A stretch of 64,000 nucleotides of DNA from CALJXB01 sp965225935 (GTDB lineage Bacteria > Pseudomonadota > Alphaproteobacteria > Kiloniellales > JAKSDN01), in assembly GCA_965225935.1 (NCBI GenBank), contig CBDDCC010000014.1, positions 124,001 to 188,000 of the forward strand, given 5' to 3'. Positions 39,194-46,294 of this stretch are shown here, one piece after another. The number at the start of each line of letters is the position of its first letter. Position 1 is the first letter of the stretch. Position numbers and translations under genes: made by a program. Under the pieces are notes generated by a model that did no database searches, was not told the origin of the DNA, and saw only the letters and a program-made list of their open reading frames with translations.

Positions 39194-39569
39194 CGCGGTC
39201 CTCGATGCCTCGGCCGTCCTCGCCGTGCTGCAAAAGGAGCCCGGCGCGGAGGAGGTCTGGCGGCACCTGCCGGGGGCCTGTCTTTCGGCGGTCAATGCTG
39301 CCGAGGTGGCGTCAAAACTCGTGGACGGTGGCAGCGACCCGGAGGAGGCGGGTGAGTCTCTCGAGCGGCTTGGCGTCACGTTGATGCCTTTCGAGGACTG
39401 CGACGTCGTTCCCTCTGCTCGCTTTCGAACTGCAAAGGGTTCAGCGCGGCTGTCGCTCGGCGACCGGGCTTGTCTCGCTTTGGCGCTGCGTTTGGAACTC
39501 CCGGCAGTTACCGCCGACCGGGCCTGGGCGGAGGTGGATACCGCTGTCGACGTCAAGTTGATCCGCTAG
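39186..39569 (+). CDS. PIN-domain toxin (VapC-like ribonuclease)
   Basis: The 127 residues have the PIN acidic residues Asp7 (LDASAVLAVL), Glu40 (NAAEVASKL), Asp93 (LSLGDRACLALA) and Asp111 (TADRAW), so the Mg2+-dependent ribonuclease site looks intact. It overlaps the antitoxin by 8 bp. VapC toxins cleave tRNA or rRNA to arrest growth. Target unknown. Confidence 0.9.
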   Translation: MTDAVLDASAVLAVLQKEPGAEEVWRHLPGACLSAVNAAEVASKLVDGGSDPEEAGESLERLGVTLMPFEDCDVVPSARFRTAKGSARLSLGDRACLALALRLELPAVTADRAWAEVDTAVDVKLIR

Positions 39570-39585
39570 CGTGCTGGCACATGAA

Positions 39586-40317
39586 ATGACACTCTCCTCC
39601 GAAACCCTCGAAACGCTGCGCGGGATCACCACGGCGACGGTCTCCATGCAGCTCTTGAAGCGGGGCATCCGGCGCTCGTGGATGCGCGGTCCGCGGTCGA
39701 TCCATGGGCCGGACCAGGCCGCTGGCGGGCGGCTGGTGGGCGAGGCCTTCACCTTCCGCTTCCTGCCGCTGCGCGAGGACCTGGGCGGGCTCGAGAGCTA
39801 CGCCCGGGAGGGCTCGATCCGCGACGCCATCGAGGCCATGCCGGCGGGGACGGTGGCGGTGCTCGATTCCCGCGGTGAGGCGGGCTGCGCCGTCCTGGGC
39901 GATATCCTGGCCGCGCGCATGCAGCAGCGGGGCGTGCTGGGCGCCGTCGCCGACGGTTCGGTGCGCGACTTGTCGGCCGTCCGGGCGCTCGATTTTCCGG
40001 TCTTTTGCGCGGGCACCGCGGCGCCGCCCTCGATCGCCGGCCTGGTCTTCGCCGGCTGGCAGGAGCCCGTCGGCTGCGGCGGGGCGGCGGTCGTTCCCGG
40101 GGACGTGATCGTCGGCGATGAGGATGGCGTGGTGGTGCTACCCCGGTCGCTGGCCGACGAGGTGGCCCGCGACGCCGTCGAGCAGGAGCGCTTCGAGCGC
40201 TTCGTCCAGCTGAGGATTGCCCAGGGCGCGCCGGTCAAGGGCCTCTACCCGCCGAACGAGGAGACCCGCACGGCCTACCAGGCTTGGCTCGACGCGGGTC
40301 AGCCCGAGACGCCCTGA
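39586..40317 (+). CDS. RraA-like / HMG-aldolase-family protein
   Basis: The 243 residues from the ATG at 39586 (a GTG five codons earlier is an alternative; neither has a clear ribosome-binding site) match the RraA-like fold: LLKRGIRRSWMRGPRSI, then GVLGAVADGSVRDLSAVRAL and VVPGDVIVGDEDGVVVLP. Family members include RNase E regulators and 4-hydroxy-4-methyl-2-oxoglutarate aldolases; GDILAARMQQRGVLGAV with the DGSVRD motif allows an aldolase role. Confidence 0.8.
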   Translation: MTLSSETLETLRGITTATVSMQLLKRGIRRSWMRGPRSIHGPDQAAGGRLVGEAFTFRFLPLREDLGGLESYAREGSIRDAIEAMPAGTVAVLDSRGEAGCAVLGDILAARMQQRGVLGAVADGSVRDLSAVRALDFPVFCAGTAAPPSIAGLVFAGWQEPVGCGGAAVVPGDVIVGDEDGVVVLPRSLADEVARDAVEQERFERFVQLRIAQGAPVKGLYPPNEETRTAYQAWLDAGQPETP

Positions 40318-40404
40318 GGGAGGGCTGCGGCAAAGAAATCTTAGGAATTTCAGGGCAGTATCGGTCCCGTTTGGTGCCTTTCCCCGCGACCAATGGGTCC
40401 CCCG

Positions 40405-41310
40405 ATGCCACGCCTGATCCTCGCCCTCTTCCTGCTTCTCGCCAGCGCCGTCCCGGCTTTCGCCTCCTGGGACGAGATCCGCGCGGCCTACGGGCGGGGC
40501 GACCACGTGACGGTCTACGAGAAGGCGCTGCCGCTCGCCGCGGACGGCGACCCCACGGCCCAGATCCTGATCGGCTACCTCTACGAGAACGCCCTCGGGG
40601 TCGAGCGAGACTACGCCCAGACGGAGAAGTGGTACCGCTGGGCCGCCGAGCAGGGCAGCGACGACGGCCAGTACCGCCTGGGCGTGCTCTACGTGAACGG
40701 GGTCGGCGTCGCGCTCGACGAGGCCGAGGCGGCGCACTGGTTCCGCAAGGCGTCCGAGCAAGGCAACGCCGACGCCCAGTACAATCTGGGCGTTCTCTAC
40801 GACGAGGGCAAAGGTGTTGCCCGGGACTATGCCGAGGCCCGCTCCTGGTACGAGCAGGCGGCGGCGCAGGGCAACCCCGACGCCCAGAACAACCTCGGGC
40901 TCATGTACAAGGAGGGCAAGGGCGTCGAGCAGAGCTTCGCCGAGGCCGCCCTCTGGTACCGCAAGGCGGCCGAGCACGGCAACGCCGCGGCCCAGTTCAA
41001 CCTCGGCACCCTCTACGACGAGGGCAAGGGCGTGGAGCAGGACTTCGCCCGCGCCGCGGCCTGGTACCGCAAGGCCGCCGAGCAGGGGATCACGCCGGCC
41101 CAGTTCAACCTGGGCGCCATGTACTACGACGGCGTCGGCGTCGCCGAGGACCAGATCCAGGCCTACTTCTGGCTGCACCTGGTGGCGGCCAGCGGGGACG
41201 CCAACGCTGAGGCGAGCCGAGACGTGGTGGCCAAGACCATGTCCGAGGCGCAGATCGCCGAAGCCCAGGACCTGGCCGAGCAGTGGCTGGACAAGCGCAC
41301 GCCCAACTGA
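40405..41310 (+). CDS. Exported Sel1-repeat protein
   Basis: From the ATG at 40405 (ATG at 40393 also possible) the protein is 301 residues with a signal peptide ending ASAVPAFA. It has about six Sel1-like repeats (pattern AQYNLGVLYDEGKGV, then A, then WYRKAAEQG) from residue 50 to 250. Sel1 proteins are alpha-alpha solenoids that scaffold signalling or envelope complexes. Function unknown. The near-identical repeats explain the internal DNA similarity. Confidence 0.88.
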   Translation: MPRLILALFLLLASAVPAFASWDEIRAAYGRGDHVTVYEKALPLAADGDPTAQILIGYLYENALGVERDYAQTEKWYRWAAEQGSDDGQYRLGVLYVNGVGVALDEAEAAHWFRKASEQGNADAQYNLGVLYDEGKGVARDYAEARSWYEQAAAQGNPDAQNNLGLMYKEGKGVEQSFAEAALWYRKAAEHGNAAAQFNLGTLYDEGKGVEQDFARAAAWYRKAAEQGITPAQFNLGAMYYDGVGVAEDQIQAYFWLHLVAASGDANAEASRDVVAKTMSEAQIAEAQDLAEQWLDKRTPN

Positions 41311-41485
41311 GGGCGCGCTGACACGCCATCGATCTCCCTAGCGCGGCCGCGAGCGCAGCTCAGATCGAAACCCAAGGATGGCCTCGTCGAAGGGGCCGGC
41401 CCCCTGGCGGGCGGAGGCGGGCTCGGGCACACTGCGCCCGCGTCCGGGCCGGCCGTGCCCGGAGCACCGCGGGGAGGGGGATCGC

Positions 41486-42646
41486 ATGCGGCTGTCGGTC
41501 GTGCTGTCGGGGGTGGTGGCGGCCCTGGTCGGCTTCGGCGGCACCCTGGCGCTCATCGTGGCGGCGGCCCAGGCTGTCGGCGCCGACCCGGCCGAGACCT
41601 CGTCCTGGGTGGCGGCCCTCTGCCTCGCCGTGGCGGCCACCACCATCTACCTCAGCGTCCGCTACCGCATGCCCATCGTCACCGCCTGGTCGACCCCGGG
41701 CGCGGCGCTGATCGCCGCCTCGGCGGGCGGCATCGGGCTCAACCAGGCGGTGGGCGCCTTCCTCTTCTGCGGCCTGCTGATCGTCCTGACCGCCGCCTTC
41801 CGGCCGCTCGCCGACTTCATCGAGCGCCTGCCCAAGTCGGTCGCCGCGGCCATGCTGGCGGGCGTGCTGCTGCGCTTCGTGGTGGCGGTCTTCGAGAGCG
41901 CCGGCAGCGATCCGCTCCTGGTGCTGCCGCTGGTCGGCCTGTTCCTGGTGGTGCGGCTCTTCACCCCGGCCGGCGCGCCGCTTGTGGTCCTGGCCGCCGG
42001 GCTGGCGCTGGCCTTCTCGACGGGGCTGATGGGCGATCTGCCAGGGGCGGAGCTCTCGGACCTGGTGCTCATCTCGCCGGTCTTCGAGCCCTCGGTGCTG
42101 ATCGGCCTGGGGCTGCCGCTCTACATCGTGACCATGGCGTCCCAGAACCTGACCGGCTTCGCCGTCCTGCGCGCCGCCGGCTACGCGCCGCCGACCCGGG
42201 CGATCCTGGCGGTCACGGGGCTGGGGTCCCTCGTCACCGCGCCCTTCGGCGCCCACGCCAGCAACCTGGCGGCCATCACCGCCGCCATCTGCAGCGGGCC
42301 CGACACCCATCCCGATCCGGCCAAACGCTGGCCGGCCGGCACGGTCTTCGGGCTCTCCTTCCTGGTGCTGGCGGCCTTCGGCGCCTCGCTGGTGGCCCTG
42401 CTGTCGGCTCTGCCGGAAGCCCTCATCGTGACGGTGGCCGGCACCGCTCTCATCGGTCCGCTGATGGGCGCGCTCGGCGCCGCCTGGTCCGAGGAGCGCG
42501 AGCGCTTCGCGGCGACGCTCACCCTGGCGGTCACCGTCTCCGGCTTCGCCGCCTTCGGCATCGGCTCGGCCTTCTGGGGCCTGGTCGCCGGCCTCGTCGC
42601 GATGGTGGTTGAAGCTGCCTATCGGAAGGTCCGACCCGGCGCGTAG
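41486..42646 (+). CDS. Benzoate/H+ symporter family protein (BenE-like)
   Basis: The ATG at 41486 follows GGGGAGGGGG, giving 386 residues. About eleven or twelve hydrophobic segments and the signature segments RMPIVTAWSTPGAALIAAS and YIVTMASQNLTGFAVLRAAG identify the BenE family of inner-membrane importers. Substrate is not certain; no benzoate-pathway genes are nearby. Confidence 0.88.
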   Translation: MRLSVVLSGVVAALVGFGGTLALIVAAAQAVGADPAETSSWVAALCLAVAATTIYLSVRYRMPIVTAWSTPGAALIAASAGGIGLNQAVGAFLFCGLLIVLTAAFRPLADFIERLPKSVAAAMLAGVLLRFVVAVFESAGSDPLLVLPLVGLFLVVRLFTPAGAPLVVLAAGLALAFSTGLMGDLPGAELSDLVLISPVFEPSVLIGLGLPLYIVTMASQNLTGFAVLRAAGYAPPTRAILAVTGLGSLVTAPFGAHASNLAAITAAICSGPDTHPDPAKRWPAGTVFGLSFLVLAAFGASLVALLSALPEALIVTVAGTALIGPLMGALGAAWSEERERFAATLTLAVTVSGFAAFGIGSAFWGLVAGLVAMVVEAAYRKVRPGA

Positions 42647-42653
42647 CGCCGGG
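42635..42653 (+). terminator. Hairpin over the benE stop codon
   Basis: CCCGGCGC (42635-42642) and GCGCCGGG (42646-42653) form a perfect 8-bp stem with a 3-nt loop that contains part of the stop codon. No T-run follows. It could mark the 3' end of the transcript. The rest of the gap to 42817 shows nothing I can support. Confidence 0.35.
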
Positions 42654-42817
42654 CCTGACCGCATGTCCCCTCAAACGCCGGGCGCGGACATCCGTCCGCT
42701 TGGCTCACCTCGCTTGCGCTGCGGGCGCGCGTTCGCGCTGGCCAGCGAGCCCGTGAAACTTGGCAAGCGCCGTCGATGGCTCGCGAGGAGAACCGGAGCT
42801 TCTACCGATAGGGCGCC

Positions 42818-43846
42818 TCAGAAGGCCGAGACGCTGATGCGGTAGTCGCCGGTGCGCGTCGGGTTGTAGTGGCGCACGATGGCGTAGTAGGTGCCCGGCT
42901 CCAGGTCGGCGCTGATGCGCGCGTTGCGGCCCACACCGCTGTCGTCGTCGCTGGCCACCAGCTTGGTCGCGCTGTCGGGGCCGAAGAGCGACATGATCAC
43001 GTCGGTCGAGCCCGCGGTCTCCACCAGGTGGACGCCGGCCTCCTCGACCTCGAAGCGGAAGACGTCCTCCTCGTTGGCCTCGGAGATCTCGCCCTCGGCG
43101 CCGCGGGCCACGGTGAGCTCGAAGGCCCGGTCGTCGATGGTGTCGCCGGTGCCGCGCCCCGGGTACATCTGCTCGCTGCGGATGAAGCCCCGGTCAAGGT
43201 CCGACAGCTCCTCGTTCTCGTGGGTCGCGCCCATGTTGCGGGTCCAGTCGTCCGGGAAGGCGTAGAGCATGATGGAGTCCGGGTCGAACTCGGTGCCGTG
43301 GATCTGGTCGGCCGTGTACTTGTTCAGCACGTTGTGGCGGATGGTCTGCTCGTCCCAGAAATTGGGCGGACCCGAGAGGTCGCGGATCACCGCTTCCTCG
43401 TTCCACTCGATGCCGCCGGCCGGGTTCTGGTGCTCGTGGCTGAGGCCGATCATGTGGCCGAACTCGTGCAGGATCACGCCCTGGTCCTGCCAGCCCAGGT
43501 TCAGGGTGGCCGCGTGCAGCGGGATGCTCAGGTTGTCGAGGCCGACGTAGGACCAGGCGCCATCGCTGGCATCGAAGCTGACGCGGATCTCGGAGCGGGG
43601 GTCGTCGCCGAACTCGAAGGTGAGGTTGGCGTGCTCGGTCCACTCGGGCGCGATGGCGCGCACCATGTCCTGCTGGGCCTGGCTGCCGCCCATGAAGCGG
43701 ATGCGGATGGTGCTGGTATTGGGCCACTTCTTGCCGATCAGGCTTATGGCACGGGCCCGGCCGTCGGGCATCATCCGGGTCAGGTGCTGGCGGCCGACGT
43801 GCTGCGGCAGGATACGGTCGAAACAGATCTTGGGGGCCTGGGGCAT
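42818..43846 (-). CDS. Metzincin zinc protease with C-terminal PPC domain, no signal peptide
   Basis: The 342 residues carry HEFGHMIGLSHE (residues 127-138), the HExxHxxGxxHE zinc motif of M12A/astacin-like metzincins, and a possible Met-turn in DSIMLY near residue 192. Residues 240-342 look like a bacterial pre-peptidase C-terminal (PPC) domain ending DLEPGTYYAIVRHYNPTRTG. No export signal is visible at the N-terminus (MPQAPKICFDRILPQ). It lies 70 bp downstream of the metacaspase fusion on the same strand, likely one operon. Confidence 0.85.
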   Translation of the reverse strand: MPQAPKICFDRILPQHVGRQHLTRMMPDGRARAISLIGKKWPNTSTIRIRFMGGSQAQQDMVRAIAPEWTEHANLTFEFGDDPRSEIRVSFDASDGAWSYVGLDNLSIPLHAATLNLGWQDQGVILHEFGHMIGLSHEHQNPAGGIEWNEEAVIRDLSGPPNFWDEQTIRHNVLNKYTADQIHGTEFDPDSIMLYAFPDDWTRNMGATHENEELSDLDRGFIRSEQMYPGRGTGDTIDDRAFELTVARGAEGEISEANEEDVFRFEVEEAGVHLVETAGSTDVIMSLFGPDSATKLVASDDDSGVGRNARISADLEPGTYYAIVRHYNPTRTGDYRISVSAF

Positions 43847-43916
43847 GGCTCCGCTCTCCCTTCTGGGGTGGCTGGAGGTAAGCTGAGGGTCGCAATGGTA
43901 AAGAAAGGCTGAACGT

Positions 43917-45698
43917 TCAAGCCTCGAAGAGCGGCCGGTCCAGAAGCGGGCCCGGGGCGACCACGTTGGGCTGCTGGTCGTAGTTCATCGCACGTAATTG
44001 CAATGCGAGATCGGCGCAGAGGTTCCGCACGCCCGGCGGCCGGTCGCCCGCCTGGCGCAGCTTTTGGGCCAGGCTGTAGGTGAAGGCGCCGTAGGAGGTG
44101 GCGCCGTGGCGGTACTCGAAGGCGAGCTGGTCCTCCTGGCAGGCCTGCAGCAGCACCGGCAGAAAGGGGCCGTAGTGCCCGTAGGTCTCCCGCGCCTTGT
44201 CGTACGCCTTGTTGCTCAGCACGCTCACCAGGTCGGCGGCTCGGCCGAAGCGGCGCAGGCTGCCGCTCTTGCCCAGATAGTCGAGCCCCGCCTTGGTGGT
44301 CGCGCGGCTCATCAGCGCTTTGTTGGGGACCTCCAGCTCCCGCGCCTTCCAGACCCCATTCTTGGCGTCCCATTCCAGGTTGCGGTGGCGGATGTCGTCG
44401 GGCGGGTTGAGGCCGCGGGGCCGGCCGACGCCAGCGCGGGTCATGCCGCCGGAGTGGCAGCAGTCGAGGATCACCCGGAAGCTCGTGTCGTAGGGCAGCT
44501 GGCTGTAGAGCTCGTGGAACCAGTCGTCCATGATGGCGGTTTCCCGCGACCACTCGAAGTCCCAAGGCACCAGGCACTCGTCCATGCGGTCGATGGACTC
44601 GTCCGGGCCATAGTCGGGGACCTGGGCGCCGTGGCCGCTGAAGTAGAGGATGCGCCGGTCGCCGGGCCTGACGCTGTCCAGCAGCCATTCGATGCGGCTG
44701 CGGATGGCCGCCGCCGTCGCCCGGTCGTCCAGCACGGTGCGGATCTCCCGCGCGTTGATGCCGTTCTCCTGCAGCACCTCGCTCATCAGGAAGACGTCGT
44801 TGATGCAGCCCTCCAGGCGTGCCTCCGGATCCGGGTAGTCGTTGATGCCGATCAGCAGCGCCCGGTGCCTGTGCTCGCCGCCCCGCTGCACCCGCGCGCG
44901 CTCGCGCCGCGAGGCCGCCCGGGTCTTCTTGCTGGAGACCAGGTCCACCCAGACCGGCGTCGAGGCGTTGGGATGGGCGAGATAGACCGGGGCGTCGTGG
45001 TCGGCCATGCCGGCGATGTCGAAGAAGCAGTCGACCTGCTCGAAGTTCTTGTCGAAGAGCCGGATCGGCGCGGTGAAGATGTCGTCCTCGGCGTTATAGA
45101 GATGATACCAGTGCTCGCAGTCGATCATCCGGATCCGCCCGGCGTACTGGGAGCGCACGAAGGGATTGCCGATCTGGGAGCCGAAGGTGACGAAGACCCG
45201 GCCCTTCATCAGCCCCGTGTGCTTGGGATGGACGAAGGTGTCGTAGGCGACCAGGCTGCCCAGGCTATGGGCGCAGACCAGGTCGGGCTTGGTTTCCTCG
45301 ACCGCATCGGCCAGGCGCTCGCGGGTCTTGCGGCGCAGCCCCCCGTTCTCGATCCACTGGACCACCATGCCGGCCGTCCAGCGCAGCCGGTCCGAGCGTC
45401 CGCGCACCGCCCGGGCGGGCGCCCGGCCGCGGCCGAGGATGCCGCCGATGGCGTCGCCTATGCCGTAGCGGATGCCGCTGCCGAGCAGCTTGCCGATGGC
45501 CTCGAGGGTGCCGAGCGTTGTGATCTCTTCGGCCTGGAAGAGGTCGTCGTAGGTGACGAACTCGATCTTGACCTGCTGCTCGGGTGCGGCGCGGGCCAGG
45601 GAGGCCTGGATCGCCTCGGACCAGGCCGCCTGCCAGGGACCGCCGCCTTCATGCCGCCCGACGCCGTGGACGGCCAGAACCTTGAGCGCGCCAGCCAT
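43917..45698 (-). CDS. Alpha/beta-hydrolase fused to a metacaspase (C14) protease
   Basis: The 593-residue product has two enzyme modules. Residues 1-255 are an alpha/beta-hydrolase: AVHGVG (oxyanion side), nucleophile Ser145 in CAHSLGS and a possible His234 in ADHDAP. Residues 275-593 are a caspase-like p20/p10 domain: ALLIGINDYPDPEARLEGCI, His356 in YFSGHGAQ and Cys414 in LDCCHSGG, the classic metacaspase dyad. No signal peptide is visible. GGGAGG lies 5 bp before the ATG. The frame is uninterrupted. The pair with the metzincin may form a protease cascade. Confidence 0.9.
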   Translation of the reverse strand: MAGALKVLAVHGVGRHEGGGPWQAAWSEAIQASLARAAPEQQVKIEFVTYDDLFQAEEITTLGTLEAIGKLLGSGIRYGIGDAIGGILGRGRAPARAVRGRSDRLRWTAGMVVQWIENGGLRRKTRERLADAVEETKPDLVCAHSLGSLVAYDTFVHPKHTGLMKGRVFVTFGSQIGNPFVRSQYAGRIRMIDCEHWYHLYNAEDDIFTAPIRLFDKNFEQVDCFFDIAGMADHDAPVYLAHPNASTPVWVDLVSSKKTRAASRRERARVQRGGEHRHRALLIGINDYPDPEARLEGCINDVFLMSEVLQENGINAREIRTVLDDRATAAAIRSRIEWLLDSVRPGDRRILYFSGHGAQVPDYGPDESIDRMDECLVPWDFEWSRETAIMDDWFHELYSQLPYDTSFRVILDCCHSGGMTRAGVGRPRGLNPPDDIRHRNLEWDAKNGVWKARELEVPNKALMSRATTKAGLDYLGKSGSLRRFGRAADLVSVLSNKAYDKARETYGHYGPFLPVLLQACQEDQLAFEYRHGATSYGAFTYSLAQKLRQAGDRPPGVRNLCADLALQLRAMNYDQQPNVVAPGPLLDRPLFEA

Positions 45699-45772
45699 GA
45701 TGCCTCCCGCGACTCACTGCCGAAATCGCTCGGCCGCTTCGCTGGTATTCCTTTTTCGGCGCGTTGGCAACT

Positions 45773-45786
45773 CTATACACGTATAG
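45773..45786. promoter_or_regulatory. Inverted repeat upstream of the metacaspase gene
   Basis: CTATAC (45773-45778) and GTATAG (45781-45786) are perfect arms around 2 bp, 75 bp upstream of the metacaspase ATG in an AT-richer part of the 154-bp gap after the cupin gene. On the minus strand TTGATT lies just upstream of it, so it may overlap a promoter. Candidate regulator-binding site. Confidence 0.4.
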
Positions 45787-45852
45787 CGGGTAAATCAATC
45801 CTATTGCACAGGAAGCTTTGGCCCAGTGAGCAGGGGAAAAGGCCTGCTCGGG

Positions 45853-46257
45853 TCAGGGGCCGCCCGCCTCGTCACGCGGATCCTCGGCGGAGGATTCGTC
45901 GGTCGGGCCGGGGGTGACGGTGAGGACCGAGACGCCTTTCGGGGCGCGGAACTTGTGCCAGCAGCCCTGGGGCACCACGGTCATCATGCCGGCCTTGAGG
46001 TCGAGCTCCACGGTCTCGGCACCATCGAGAATGGTGAGCCGGGTTTCCCCGGCCACGATCTGCACGATCTCGTCGCCGTTCCGGTGCCGCTCCCAGGCGC
46101 TCTCGCCGTCGAAGCTGCCGACCGTCACGTCCTCGCCGCGGAAAGGGGCGATGCCGCCGAAGGACGGGCCAGCCGTCTCGGGCGACGTCGTCGGCCTGCG
46201 ATCGTGCAGCACCGGCAGCTTCGCCAGCTCCGCCGCGATGTCGACTGCCTTGGTCAT
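45853..46257 (-). CDS. Small cupin-domain protein
   Basis: The 134 residues contain cupin motif 1 (GDEIVQIVAGETRLTI; usual His/Glu ligands partly replaced, with HRNGDE as the metal segment) and motif 2 (VPQGCWHKFRAPKG). A single-domain cupin can be a metal-dependent enzyme or a sugar-binding protein; the role is unknown. AAAGGAACG precedes the ATG. It sits 37 bp after the OYE-family oxidoreductase in the same direction. Confidence 0.8.
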   Translation of the reverse strand: MTKAVDIAAELAKLPVLHDRRPTTSPETAGPSFGGIAPFRGEDVTVGSFDGESAWERHRNGDEIVQIVAGETRLTILDGAETVELDLKAGMMTVVPQGCWHKFRAPKGVSVLTVTPGPTDESSAEDPRDEAGGP

Positions 46258-46294
46258 GGCTCGTTCCTTTCGGTTCCTGCCACCAGATCCCATT

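Noticed and set aside
40540..41160. Tandem DNA repeat array
   Set aside because: The repetition is explained by the Sel1 protein repeats of the gene at 40405; the DNA units are diverged.
42647..42817. A gene in the benE/metzincin gap
   Set aside because: Short frames here have no ribosome-binding site and no recognisable protein character.
43917..45698. The hydrolase-metacaspase fusion as a result of a missed stop codon or assembly error
   Set aside because: The frame is continuous with consistent codon use, and the linker (about 255-275) is a basic, flexible-looking stretch; there is no sign of a break. Reads over 44870-44950 would confirm it.
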